In this document: positions 8,159 through 16,951 of the stretch, in pieces
How the letters are laid out: every line of letters begins with the position of its first letter
Position numbering within the stretch: position 1 is the stretch's first letter
From: Ktedonospora formicarum
GTDB lineage: Bacteria; Chloroflexota; Ktedonobacteria; Ktedonobacterales; Ktedonobacteraceae
Reading direction: 5' to 3'
DNA: 64,000 bases
Assembly (NCBI RefSeq): GCF_016587355.1
Contig: NZ_BNJF01000006.1
Span: forward strand, 332,071 to 396,070
Notes under the pieces: generated by a model
What the model saw: only the letters and a program-made list of their open reading frames with translations
Told to the model about the DNA's origin: nothing
Database searches by the model: none
Position numbers and translations under genes: made by a program

Positions 8159-8725
8159 TTACGCCTGCGGTCCTGGCGTTTTCTTGGTTCCCTTCACATA
8201 GCGGAAGAAGGTGGCACGAGAGATCTCAAGCATTGAACAGATTCCATGAATCGAGTGCTTCGAGTCCTAGTAGAGATGTCGAGCCAATGCCACCCTCCCA
8301 TCAGACGTTTTTCGCGGCCTGACGCCCTCTGGCACGGGCCGCAGCCAATCCAGCGTTGGTTCTCTCACGGATCAGATCACGTTCAAACTCGGCTAATGCT
8401 CCCATCAAATGAAAAATGAGCTTGCTGCCCGGTGTGGTCGTATCAATCTTCTCGGTCAAGCTGATAAAATCGACTCCACGCTCTTGGAGGAAATCCAATG
8501 TCTTAATGAGATCCTTGAGGGAGCGTCCCAGGTGATCCAGCTTCCAAACCACAAGAGTATCGCCCGGTCGAACATAGGCGAGCGCTTCATCGAGTCCCTT
8601 GCGCTCAAATTTTACCCAGTCATCACATCGCGAAAGCACTTTTCACATTCCGCCTCTTGGAGGGCATCATTCTGCAAGGACTCGTTCTGCTCGTGCTTTG
8701 AGACATGAATATAACCAATCTTCAT
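8159..8725 (-). pseudogene. Resolvase/invertase (Tn3 resolvase type), frameshifted
   Basis: Starting at ATG 8725 the frame encodes MKIGYIHVSKHEQN, the resolvase N-terminus with its serine. It shifts frame near 8625, then continues with ERKGLDEALAYVRPGDTLVV, LDHLGRSLKDLI and FHLMGALAEFERDLIRERT. After another break near 8300 comes the C-terminal helix-turn-helix (SMLEISRATFFRYVKGTKK) with a stop at 8159. At least two frameshifts make it inactive. It is probably the resolvase of the Tn3-like transposon whose transposase relic is at 12271-12925. Confidence 0.8.
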
Positions 8726-9003
8726 TCAAAACTCTGCTGTTAATCTCACTTACTCATCTCAAAAGCAAAAAACTGAGACGCGAGATTATGATACGTTTTT
8801 TTGCGACTGGTCAATGCTTTCCATCATGCTCGCTGATGTGATGTGTCCTCATACCAGAAAAACAGAACAGGAAGTCGCAGAAAACCGGTCGATTGTGAGA
8901 TGCCCTGTGGATCGAAGAAAACGGCGCTTGACGGACAGAAACGTCCTGTGGTAAGATTTACGTATCTGTTCAAAAAGCAAGCAGCAAGGATATCGATGAA
9001 GCA
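8726..9003. other. Intergenic, promoter side of the phosphotransferase leader
   Basis: No gene seen. The last 20 bp hold AAGGAT (8987-8992), which is also found at the same distance before the homologous leader ORF at 49769, and a three-codon ATG...TGA mini-frame that overlaps the ATGATG start of the leader peptide. The promoter of the resistance gene should lie in this stretch, but I cannot place it with confidence. Confidence 0.35.
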
Positions 9004-9231
9004 ATGATGAAACGTTCACACTCCCTCCAACTCACCTCCATTAAGAACGTCCTTGCTCATCCTGCGGGTGTGTTCGCGCCGCATGCGGCGCACTGCGAGG
9101 AGTAAGAGCACAGACAAGCTCTCCCCATTTTTTCCTCTTTTTGGGCACAGGTCATCCCTTCTTCGCATCGCGCCACTTCTTGAGCTCTCCATCATCTCAA
9201 TCATATGCACGTGCGAAAGGAAGCATTTTTG
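8985..9231 (+). promoter_or_regulatory. Conserved leader/attenuator upstream of the phosphotransferase gene
   Basis: This region matches 49551-49790 (opposite strand, upstream of the MFS gene) in a fixed order of blocks: AAGGAT, ATGATGAAA, GGTGTGTTCGCGCCGCATGC with its palindrome GCGCCGCATGCGGCGC, GAGGAGTAAG, then AAGCTCTCCCC and a T-rich stretch with CCTCTTTTT. The last blocks follow the leader stop codon and could form alternative stems. Position, a conserved short peptide and a downstream resistance gene fit ribosome-mediated attenuation or translational sequestration, as known for erm and cat genes. The mechanism is inference. Confidence 0.65.
9004..9105 (+). CDS. Conserved leader peptide (33 aa) of the resistance gene
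   Basis: Open frame ATGATGAAA to TAA, 33 codons. The C-terminal part reads LAH-x2-GVFAPHAA-x2-EE followed by stop. The same sequence, frame and stop occur in the 32-codon frame at 49671-49769 ahead of an unrelated MFS gene. The middle of the peptide diverges while the ends are kept, so the peptide itself seems selected. It is too short for an enzyme and lacks a signal sequence. The gap to the phosphotransferase start is 126 bp, close to the 120 bp seen in the other copy. Confidence 0.7.
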   Translation: MMKRSHSLQLTSIKNVLAHPAGVFAPHAAHCEE

Positions 9232-10158
9232 ATGTTTCACCTGCCTGAAGATTTTCTTCACTTTATGCGCGAGGTCTACGGCACAGAGGCGGCCAATGCC
9301 TGGTTTCAATGCCTCCCTTCTTTATTGGAGGAATACGCCCAGCGTTGGCAACTCACGCTTTTGTCCCCGTTTGAGAATCTCTCGTTGCACTATGTGGCAC
9401 CAGCAATCTGTGCGGATGGCACGCCAGTCATCCTGAAGACATCCGCGTTTTCCGATGAATTTGAGCATGGGCTGGCCGCATTGCGCATCTTCAATGGGCG
9501 AGGCATCGCTCGTCTGCTAGAGTGTGACGAGGAGAAAAAGGTCATGGTGCTGGAGCGTTTGCAACCGGGAACCATGCTTGAGTCACTGGTACCAGAACAG
9601 GATGTGCAAGCTACATCCATTCTGGCTGGAATTATGCGTCAACTCTGGCGACCGGTACCCAGGGAGCACACCTTCCCGACCGTTGAGCAATTGGGGCAAG
9701 ACCTGACGCAGCTCCGAGCGTCCTATGCTGGTGGCTATGGTCCGTTTCCGCCGCGCCTGGTCGACGAGGCGATGGATCTCTTCGCGACATTAAGCGCTTC
9801 GGCTCCTCAAACCATGCTGCTACACGGCGATCTGCACCACTATAATATCTTACGTTCAGGTGATACATGGTTGGCTATTGATCCTAAGGGGGTAGTTGGT
9901 GATCCCGGGTATGAGGTGGCGGCCTCGTTGTTTAACCCTCTGCCTCGCATCCTTCTCGTGCCCGACCTGGAGCAGATGCTTGCCCGGCGCGTTGCTCAAC
10001 TGAGCGAGGAACTGGGAATGGAACGAGCGCGCATACGCGGATGGGGATTGGCACAAAGTGTGCGCAACGCGTGGAGTATGATGTCGCATAACCAGTTGAG
10101 CATGAACCCACAGGGGGTACTTCGATGTGCAGAAATTCTTTCGCGTCTCACCGTTTGA
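9232..10158 (+). CDS. APH(6)/HUR-type antibiotic phosphotransferase
   Basis: 308 residues from ATG 9232; GAAAGGAAG precedes it, so I prefer this start to the ATG at 9205. The protein matches the aminoglycoside/hydroxyurea resistance kinase family (streptomycin 6-phosphotransferase relatives). The catalytic loop is LLHGDLHHYNIL, followed by the metal-binding AIDPKGVVGDPGYEVA. The family transfers phosphate from ATP to streptomycin-like aminoglycosides in the cytoplasm; the exact drug cannot be told. It stands alone behind a conserved leader ORF and is flanked by resolvase, IS607 and Tn3 relics, which suggests arrival on a transposon. Confidence 0.9.
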   Translation: MFHLPEDFLHFMREVYGTEAANAWFQCLPSLLEEYAQRWQLTLLSPFENLSLHYVAPAICADGTPVILKTSAFSDEFEHGLAALRIFNGRGIARLLECDEEKKVMVLERLQPGTMLESLVPEQDVQATSILAGIMRQLWRPVPREHTFPTVEQLGQDLTQLRASYAGGYGPFPPRLVDEAMDLFATLSASAPQTMLLHGDLHHYNILRSGDTWLAIDPKGVVGDPGYEVAASLFNPLPRILLVPDLEQMLARRVAQLSEELGMERARIRGWGLAQSVRNAWSMMSHNQLSMNPQGVLRCAEILSRLTV

Positions 10159-10448
10159 TGCTGGGCGCTCTCCCATTACGCCCCTGTTTCCGAGCGTCCG
10201 ATTCTGCATGATTTGCAGTGCATGCATCACTGCCCGTGCCGTGAACCGCGCAACGGCAGAAATATCAGGAGTGTTGTTCACGCGAGAGATGTCTCATCAA
10301 ACGAACGGTTTGTGAGACGCTTGCCCCCGCTCTCCAGTTCATGAAAGAACTGGAGAGCGGGGCCTCCCTCACGTGCCTTTATGTCTCGGAAGTCTCAAGC
10401 ATCTCCACTTTTGTGGATACAGTTCACCTAAACATTGACATTCATTGC
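10159..10448. other. Intergenic with two hairpins
   Basis: No gene. An inverted repeat GTCTCA(T)CAAAC / GTTTG(T)GAGAC lies at about 10289-10316 and a perfect 16-bp hairpin at 10325-10362. The stretch before 10449 is the right end of the IS607-type element and should contain its omegaRNA scaffold. Confidence 0.5.
10325..10362 (+). terminator. Strong hairpin after the phosphotransferase gene
   Basis: CCCCGCTCTCCAGTTC pairs perfectly with GAACTGGAGAGCGGGG across the loop ATGAAA. The stem has 16 bp. No T-run follows, so it is an atypical terminator or an mRNA-stabilising hairpin. Confidence 0.5.
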
Positions 10449-11651
10449 TCAGTATGTGGGGGCACCCACAGGACGGACTGCCACGCCCTCTATCCCCTGC
10501 CCGAAGGAATTAGGGATTGCTTTTCGGATAATATTGAGACTTCCGTTTACATCCGCATTGATCCGTTTGCCTGTACTGGTACGGAATAAGCCACGCTTAA
10601 TGCGCTTGCCCACATAGCACTCATGATGGCAGATGGGTTCCAGGTCAAGAAAGCTGCACTTGCTGGTGTGGCTTTCTTCCTGCCAAATGACATGTATCCC
10701 TACCATCTCTGCTTTGTAGGTCAGCATGTGGATAAAACGAGCAAAAGGAATCTGCACAAACTGTTGGTTATTACGTTTCCCAATATTGATCTCTTGCTTC
10801 CACCTATCATTTTTGCCAATGATCAACGTTCCAATACCTTCCCAGATTAATCGCTCGATAATGCGATGACTCTGGGTATGCAGGTAGTGATCGATTTTGC
10901 GAGTACGTTTACTCGTCAAACATTCCAGTCGTGGAGAATTGAAACGGTCATATTTGCTCAGATGGCTTTGCAGGCGTGATCGCTGTTTGTTGTAATAGTG
11001 GTTGATATTTTTCAAGGGACGCCCGTTAACAAGCACAGGCTCAAAGCCTGCTTTGTTTGAAGTTAGCGTGGCCAAATTGTTCAATCCTATATCAATACCC
11101 GCCACAAACAGAGGATCAACGTTCGCTTGCTGTGGTTCGTAGTCATAGACAATCTCTACCACATACAAGCCAGTGCGAGGGGCAATACGCACCTGCTTGA
11201 CCTTGGGATGTGTCGTTGGAATCTCAATACCCAATTGTGAAGGAGCTACCATCCCTTTCTTGAGTGCTTTTTTACTGATAGCCTGAAGATCATAAATGAG
11301 GATATTGCGCCCTTTTTGTTTGTCTTTGTACTTGGGAAGCTTAGGGCGTCCTAGAAACTTCTTGGGGTCATCAAACCACGCAGCAAGCCCTTTGCGAAAA
11401 GCTTTCCAGTTCTTATCCAGCAAGCGAAGCACATCATTGCTCACTTTACGCGGCAAGGCCTGATATGCTTCGGTATGTTTGACCAGATGGTAGACGTTAG
11501 CATATCCCAGGTAGACGCCTGTCTGAATAAATGCCTGGCGCATATGATAATTTGCCAGATTGTAGAGATTCTTGGATGCAAAGGACGCTCTATCAAGAGC
11601 CGCATAACGGTCATCGCTCTGATGGATACAATGCCGTTCGACTAGTTGCAT
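10449..11651 (-). CDS. tnpB: TnpB of an IS607-type element
   Basis: 400 residues, complete. RuvC-I Asp187 lies in AGIDIGLNNLA, the zinc-binding Cys cluster begins at SKCSFLD (Cys332), and RuvC-III Asp367 lies in INADVNG. At the RuvC-II place the sequence reads IIGKND instead of the usual FED-type motif, so the catalytic Glu is not where expected; Glu325/326 just before the zinc cluster could substitute. TnpB is an RNA-guided endonuclease that keeps the element in place after excision. The gene overlaps tnpA by 10 bp, typical of IS607. Confidence 0.9.
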   Translation of the reverse strand: MQLVERHCIHQSDDRYAALDRASFASKNLYNLANYHMRQAFIQTGVYLGYANVYHLVKHTEAYQALPRKVSNDVLRLLDKNWKAFRKGLAAWFDDPKKFLGRPKLPKYKDKQKGRNILIYDLQAISKKALKKGMVAPSQLGIEIPTTHPKVKQVRIAPRTGLYVVEIVYDYEPQQANVDPLFVAGIDIGLNNLATLTSNKAGFEPVLVNGRPLKNINHYYNKQRSRLQSHLSKYDRFNSPRLECLTSKRTRKIDHYLHTQSHRIIERLIWEGIGTLIIGKNDRWKQEINIGKRNNQQFVQIPFARFIHMLTYKAEMVGIHVIWQEESHTSKCSFLDLEPICHHECYVGKRIKRGLFRTSTGKRINADVNGSLNIIRKAIPNSFGQGIEGVAVRPVGAPTY

Positions 11652-12226
11652 CCTTCTACATCCTTTTCTTCCAATTCCTTGACCAACTTCTCGGTTTTGT
11701 GTTTGGCACGTCGTTGCCCATACATCCGGGCGGTAAATGAATACAAGATGGCCGTCAAATCAGCCATCAAATCCTCCTTGTCATCATCAGCCAGATTTGT
11801 AATTTCAATGGAACGTCCTTGCGTTTCAAGCAAGGCAAGAATATAGTTGGCTCCAAAGCGCGTCAGGCGATCTTTATGCTCAACCACAATACGTGTGATG
11901 CTTGTGTCCTTTAAAAGAGCGAGCAACTTGGGGCGTGTATCATTCACACCAGATGCAATCTCTTTTGCAACAATAGCCACCTGATAGCCTTTTGCAGCAC
12001 AATAGGAACTCAGTCGTTCAACCTGTCGTTCGAGATTATCTTGACGCTCTCTGGCCGAAACACGGGCATAAATGGCTGTCTTTTCAGCCTGAGTTGCTGG
12101 CTCTTCAGCAGCGACAATAATGGTCCCAGAAGGAGCTTGATAGCCCTTGATTTGCCCAGCTTGCCACCAACGAAACGCCGTTCGGTAACTAATGCCTTGT
12201 TGTTTCGCATATTGACTTAACTTCAT
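11642..12226 (-). CDS. tnpA: IS607-type serine transposase TnpA
   Basis: 194 residues. The N-terminal MerR-like helix-turn-helix (KLSQYAKQQGISYRTAFRWW) is followed by a resolvase domain with the nucleophile in YARVSAR and conserved LERQVERL, EHKDRLTRFG and a C-terminal basic helix. IS607 transposases carry the DNA-binding domain in front of the catalytic one, unlike other serine recombinases, and this order is seen here. The ATG start is at 12226, at the end of a short AT-rich upstream region. Confidence 0.9.
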   Translation of the reverse strand: MKLSQYAKQQGISYRTAFRWWQAGQIKGYQAPSGTIIVAAEEPATQAEKTAIYARVSARERQDNLERQVERLSSYCAAKGYQVAIVAKEIASGVNDTRPKLLALLKDTSITRIVVEHKDRLTRFGANYILALLETQGRSIEITNLADDDKEDLMADLTAILYSFTARMYGQRRAKHKTEKLVKELEEKDVEGCN

Positions 12227-12270
12227 GAAACGATTGTGTTATATATGACATTATTTGTCAATATATGGCG

Positions 12271-12925
12271 TTATTTCTTACGAACGTTTATCACACGTTT
12301 TTCTTGCTCTTCTAACTCTGGCAAGCGTAGCGGGCGCAGACTGTCCAGCGAACGACCTGATTGATGCGTAAAGCTGTATTGCCCGATGAGGTTAATATGT
12401 TCCCATCCCAATGGTGTGATATGGGGAAGATATTCTTCAGGAATGACCTCGCCCTGCTTTTTCAGTTCCTCGACGGCCTGGGAAAGGTACACCACATTCC
12501 AGGCCGCGATGGCCGCCATAATCAGATGCAAGCAGTTCGCCCGATGCATCTGGTCTTCAAACGCTCGATCCCACAGTTCTCCATTTTTGCCAGAGAAGAG
12601 CTGGCGTGCCAGTGAGTGAAGCGCCTCACCCTTATTGAGTCCAACTAGAATCCGACGACGAAGAGCTTCATCCTGGAAGTAGTCGAGCAGAAAACAGGTC
12701 CGTTCCAGCTTCCCCAGTTCGGTGAGTGCCGTGGCAAGCCGGTTTTGCCGACTGTAGACACGCAGCCGACGCATGAGCAGTGAGGCCAAGACTGACCCAT
12801 GACGAATGGAAGAAGCGACACGTTGCATTTCTTCCCAATGTTCAATTATGTATTTCGCTCGTACAGGGGAGGCGATGAGGGCATTGAGCGCCCCTTGATC
12901 GCCAACTGACTGATAGGTGTTTCTT
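12271..12925 (-). pseudogene. Tn3-family transposase, C-terminal remnant
   Basis: From about 12925 the frame reads ALNALIASPVRAKYIIEHW and continues into the ORF that starts formally at 12828. It keeps QNRLATALTELGKLERT, LVGLNKGEALHSLARQLF, HRANCLHLIMAAIAAWN and PHITPLGWEHINL, the conserved end of Tn3-type TnpA. Only about 215 of some 970 residues remain; a stop lies just upstream. With the resolvase relic at 8159-8725 it brackets the phosphotransferase gene, as in a Tn3 resistance transposon. Confidence 0.85.
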
Positions 12926-13193
12926 CATCAGCTCCAATCACATTTCGCTAAAAGCAACCAGAAACGTCACGTCGAACGCACAGATCTAACCATGGCGATT
13001 GCGTTTTTTCCTTCTTGAATTATCCACAACCTCTCCACACCCACTTGGAAAAGTTCGTGGATAATTGGGTTGTCTCCACTCCTCTGGATCAGGTATGCTT
13101 CTCCTAGATCACACATCTCATGGTTCTCATCCTTCAGACCCTTTTATTTCTATCCTTGTTTTGTTGTGCCTTACAGATTGAAGGAGGGCTGCC
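12926..13193. other. Intergenic
   Basis: No gene or clear signal, apart from the ribosome binding site GAAGGAGGG just before 13194. It forms the upstream flank of the membrane-anchored protein gene and the border of the transposon relics. Confidence 0.4.
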
Positions 13194-13820
13194 ATGCCTG
13201 TCACCATCGAAGGGGAAACTCGTCTCGCGCCTCGAAGCCTGGTCATTCGCCGTCACTCCGTGAGCGTGACACAGAAAGCAGGGAAGGTACAGGTCGCGCG
13301 TGCGTCTCAACTGACAAAGATCAGGTCGCGACCGTTGTCAGCGGTCGACGTTCCTCCCTGGCAACATCGGGCCGCTTTCCCCTCGCACGCGAACGTGCGA
13401 AAGCAACGCGGCTCCTGGCCATTATTGATAGGGATAGGAATGCTCTGCGCGCTTCTCCTCGCCATCGGCACGCAATTCCTGATGGAGCGGGGCATAACAC
13501 TTAAAGATGATCTCCAGTACGGTCGGCCGCGCACTACCCAGATCGATCATTTTGTGGGGCACGAGCGCGATACATCGATCCCAACCCATTTCACAGCAAT
13601 CAATCTCAAAGGGAAGGTGTATATCTTTGAGGTGCCAGGAGGAGATGCAGAGCACACCCATCTGCTCCTAGGGCCACGCCTGCTTGGATCAGGAGCAGAT
13701 CTTGCACCCGTAACGCTGACCTTCTCAGGCGATGCCTACCATCCTGATCTTGTGGTGAGTGTTGATGGACTGCAAGTGCGTTTTCGCAATACAGGGAACA
13801 CCTATGAACCGATGGCATGA
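13194..13820 (+). CDS. Membrane-anchored protein of unknown function
   Basis: 208 residues, ATG preceded by AAGGAGGG at 5 bp. A basic cytoplasmic N-terminus of about 70 residues is followed by one membrane segment (LLIGIGMLCALLLAIGTQFL, about 76-96) and an outside domain that starts with YGRPRTTQIDHFVGH and ends in a beta-rich stretch (VYIFEVPGGDAEHTHLLLG, then the VSVDGLQVRF block). I do not recognise a named domain. The ATGA overlap with the next frame is probably an accident of the truncation there. Confidence 0.7.
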   Translation: MPVTIEGETRLAPRSLVIRRHSVSVTQKAGKVQVARASQLTKIRSRPLSAVDVPPWQHRAAFPSHANVRKQRGSWPLLIGIGMLCALLLAIGTQFLMERGITLKDDLQYGRPRTTQIDHFVGHERDTSIPTHFTAINLKGKVYIFEVPGGDAEHTHLLLGPRLLGSGADLAPVTLTFSGDAYHPDLVVSVDGLQVRFRNTGNTYEPMA

Positions 13821-14420
13821 GCGAGAGTGAAGAGAGCAATCTTTCACGCGCCCTGGCGCGTCGGGGTGCCCATGTGACTGGCATAGATATTGCACCACGG
13901 CTGGTTGAAATGGCCCGCGCCAAAGATCCGAGTGGCAACATAACCTATCAGGTGGCTGATCTTTGCCAACCGCTGCCTGCCTATCAGGACCACTTTGATC
14001 TGATCGCAAGCTTTTTTGTTTTCAATGATGTCTACGATTACCGAGGCTTTCTTGCCACTCTTCACTCAGCACTTAAACAGGCAGGCCGCCTCGTGCTTTT
14101 CATGAACAACCCGTATTCCTTAATGCTGCGAGGCTATTTCACTGATTACTTTGCGGCTTCTGGTCAGACATTTCCGTATCGAGGCATGAGAGAAGAGGGG
14201 GTGAAGGTTCACTTTTATCACCGGACACTGGAAGACTATTTGGCCGCTAGTATCTCCGCAGGATTTCAGTTACAGCAACTGGTAGACGTGCCGACTCCTG
14301 AAGGCAGCTTCAAGCGCCGAGAAGAGACAGTAATTCCGGAGGGTTAAAACAAGTTTCTTGAAGAGTGGACAAGTCTCCCTTTCCGTTGACATCTGTTGCT
14401 CTTGCGTTCGTCCCTCGTTT
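13817..14420 (+). pseudogene. SAM-dependent methyltransferase, truncated at both ends
   Basis: The frame encodes motifs II-IV of a class I methyltransferase (VTGIDIAPRLVEMARAK, VADLCQPLP, DLIASFFVFNDVYDY, LKQAGRLVLFMNNP) but lacks the N-terminal segment with the D-x-G-x-G loop that binds S-adenosylmethionine. The homologous part starts a few codons after ATG 13817. The frame ends at 14347; further similarity-like sequence continues in another frame to about 14420. It cannot bind cofactor normally, so I treat it as a pseudogene. Confidence 0.65.
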
Positions 14421-14438
14421 CTGCGAGAATTGCTCCTT

Positions 14439-14573
14439 GTACGGTGAGTGACACCGGAAGGGGCGCCTGTGGAGATCCTGTAAGACCTGGTAGATCCAGG
14501 CAGGTTGTTCGTTGAAGCAGGAACCGAACGCTAGATATGGCTTGTCCCTCTTTGGGTCAGTTTCGGATAACGG
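14439..14573 (+). repeat. 135-bp dispersed repeat R2, copy 1 (IS605 right-end-like)
   Basis: This sequence is shared with 54891-55025 (same strand) and with the end of the window (63885-64000, opposite strand). It contains CGCCTGTGGAG, a small CCTGG/CCAGG hairpin, GTTGAAGCAGGAACCGAAC and ends at TTTCGGATAACGG. The GTTGAAGCAGGAACC block resembles the 3' ends of IS605-type TnpB elements. No tnpB accompanies this copy. Confidence 0.7.
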
Positions 14574-15586
14574 CTATCACTTCCCATTTTTTACGATTTT
14601 GAGTCTCGTCAAAGCAGAAAGAACGTGAGCAATTTTTGGATCAGGTATTCGAATGGTAGACAGAGCGTGTGTTGTGAAATGAGCGAAAGTAGCTTTCCAA
14701 GATGCTTTATCTTATTTCCAAAACACGCTCTTAGCATCACAGCTCCCAGGGAAAGCGTATTTTTCTTTACAATAATGCAATGACGTTGATGCGTTTTTGT
14801 GGAGGCCTTCATGAGATTGTTTCTCTCTGAGAGAAAGCAATTCCCTGTTTTAAAGCCTCAAGCCCCTGCGCCTGAAGCATGCCAGAGTGGGATGTACGAC
14901 GGTGTGCGACCATCAGAATTGTCTGCCTCTTGACTGAGAGATGAACAGACTCACGCTAGGACGTTCAACCCAGGCTTCTCGTGGGATGCGGCAAGGTTTT
15001 TTGCGTGAGACAGAGGCCAGGAAAAATTTCGTACTACAATAGAGCCATCGGCAAAATGAGCAGAGCAGAATTGCAAAGGACGTAGCCATTTGTCGGGGGC
15101 AAGGTGCCTCCGACAAAAACTCTTTTCCTTCTTTTGCACGCCGTGGGTGTCAGATGGGACGTTGCAACGGCCTTGAAGCCCATTGGATCACTCTTGCTTT
15201 TGGGTATACTCTATGTTATATATAATCTATGCAAGCATCGTTTCTTCCAACAAGAGGAGCAAAGGAAAGTGAAAACACCCCCCTATTTTCAAGTTGTGTG
15301 CCTCTTCTGCTAACAGCTCAGTACAACTCTCTTAAGGCATCTTCCCACTTCTTGTCCTCATAAGGGAATGGATACCTATCCTCCCTTGTGCCACATCACG
15401 CTCAATGCAGAATCGCTTCAGCAGAGATACCCTGAGTGATATGTGTCGGTCGTGCATATGCATGAACAACACTGCACACACTTCTCGATACCCCCAACAA
15501 GTAATCGCGACATAGCACAGCAGAGGCAAAGCTATGTGCTTCGATGCGCTATGCCTTTATTCGTTAAAAATGCGAAGGAAGAAAAT
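14574..15586. other. Long intergenic region, nothing recognised
   Basis: About 1 kb without a supportable gene. Short frames on both strands lack ribosome binding sites and coding character. The only clear signal is the GAAGGAAG ribosome binding site of the acetyltransferase gene at its right end. Confidence 0.4.
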
Positions 15587-16489
15587 ATGAATCAACAGAG
15601 TGTAACAGGTGAAATTACAACAGAGGTTACAGCAAGTGATCGAGCGAACATAGCCAGACTGATTGAGGATTATCGCCTGTATGAAGGGGTGGACTTTCTC
15701 GCTTCCCTGGAAGAGATGGTTGCACCATCAGGAAACAAACCAGCACTGTTACTCCATTATCAGGGTGACACCCTCTCTGGCTTCGCCTACCTCCAACACC
15801 TCCGACCTGACTCAGAGATCGAGGTCTTTGGTATGGTCCATCCAGATCACAGGCGTAAGGGGGTAGGAACGACTCTATTTGAGGCAGCGAGGGCTGTCTG
15901 GCGACGGAGAGGTGCGAGCGGCCTCCTGCTGGTTTGTGATGGTGCCTTATCCTCCGGCAAAGCGTTTGCCTCGGCAAACAGGGGAGAATATCGTTTTTCA
16001 GAACATCGCATGGTGCTTGATCCTGCTCACATCAAATGCCCCCAATCGTCACAAGGACAGCAGATACAGCTCCGGCGCGCAGAAGCTACTGAAGTTCCAA
16101 TCCTCGCCCATCTCGTTTCACAGGCATTTGGGGCATCTGAAGAGGCGATACAAATCTGGGTCAAGGAGGCTATTGCAGCGGATAACCAACATTTTTATAT
16201 CGGTCTGCTTGATGGGTTGCCAATTGGGACACTCAGAACTGTCAGCTTTGGTGAGAAGATCGATATCGTGACCTTTGGTGTCCTCCCTTCCTATCGTGGG
16301 CAGGGTTACGGTCGGCAAATGCTCCTAGCAATCGTTGATTTGCTTCTTGAAGAACGCTGGTCTGACATCGCTCTTGATGTAGAGACAAAGAACGCTCATG
16401 CTCTCGGACTCTACGAATCTTGTGGCTTCCGTACTATTAGAACATGCGATTACTATCAAGTAATCGAAGGGGATCCTGCTCACTTGTAG
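15587..16489 (+). CDS. GNAT acetyltransferase with two GNAT domains
   Basis: 300 residues from ATG 15587, chosen because GAAGGAAG stands 6 bp upstream; the longer frame from 15443 has none. The first GNAT unit has VHPDHRRKGVGTTLFEAA (acetyl-CoA loop R-x-x-G-x-G), the second VLPSYRGQGYGRQMLLAIV and the typical end NAHALGLYESCGFRTI. Tandem GNAT proteins include mycothiol synthase-like and antibiotic- or peptide-modifying enzymes. The substrate cannot be told from sequence. It stands alone. Confidence 0.85.
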   Translation: MNQQSVTGEITTEVTASDRANIARLIEDYRLYEGVDFLASLEEMVAPSGNKPALLLHYQGDTLSGFAYLQHLRPDSEIEVFGMVHPDHRRKGVGTTLFEAARAVWRRRGASGLLLVCDGALSSGKAFASANRGEYRFSEHRMVLDPAHIKCPQSSQGQQIQLRRAEATEVPILAHLVSQAFGASEEAIQIWVKEAIAADNQHFYIGLLDGLPIGTLRTVSFGEKIDIVTFGVLPSYRGQGYGRQMLLAIVDLLLEERWSDIALDVETKNAHALGLYESCGFRTIRTCDYYQVIEGDPAHL

Positions 16490-16951
16490 GCTTATAGAAG
16501 AGAGAGCCTGTAAATCATCAGATTCTGCTCATACAATCTTGTGCTTTACAGGCGATCTATTTTGTTCGTCCTTTCGTCATCGACCGGTGTGTGGGGGGTG
16601 CGGCAAGTTTTTTTGCAAACGGTGAGCGCACCAGGAAGGTTCGAGCTTGCTTTCGTCCAATAGTCCTTCTATACTAAGCGTACGAGTATTTCGGTTGTCA
16701 CCATCGAAGGAAGTGAGTTTGCGGTTTGCATGCAGGCTCCAGGGTGACCGGGTTGTGGTTCATTCCCGCTGGTTCTCTCGTGTGTCTTGATCGTTGAGAC
16801 CTCGCGGAGGACACTGGTAGACCAAAAGAGGACAGTGGTCATGCCTCTCACAAGATGAACCCCCTTCAACGTGCCCTCCCACAGGCATTGTGAAGGAGAG
16901 ACCACCGATTGCTCAGTGTCATGCCCATCCAATCGAAGGGGAAAGATCGCG
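16490..16951. other. Intergenic
   Basis: No gene supported. A weak inverted repeat GCCTGTAAA / TTTACAGGC lies just after the acetyltransferase at about 16507-16552 and may act as a terminator. Confidence 0.35.

Larger units (their letters stand above)
10440..12240 (-). mobile_element. IS607-family element (tnpA + tnpB), apparently complete
   Basis: Both genes of an IS607 unit are present, intact and overlapping. IS607 elements have no inverted repeats, so the outer limits given are estimates. The element lies 31 bp downstream of the Tn3 transposase relic and may have inserted into that transposon. Confidence 0.75.

Noticed and set aside
14909..15320. Short frames in the 14.6-15.4 kb interval as small genes
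   Set aside because: No ribosome binding sites, no domain and competing frames on both strands.
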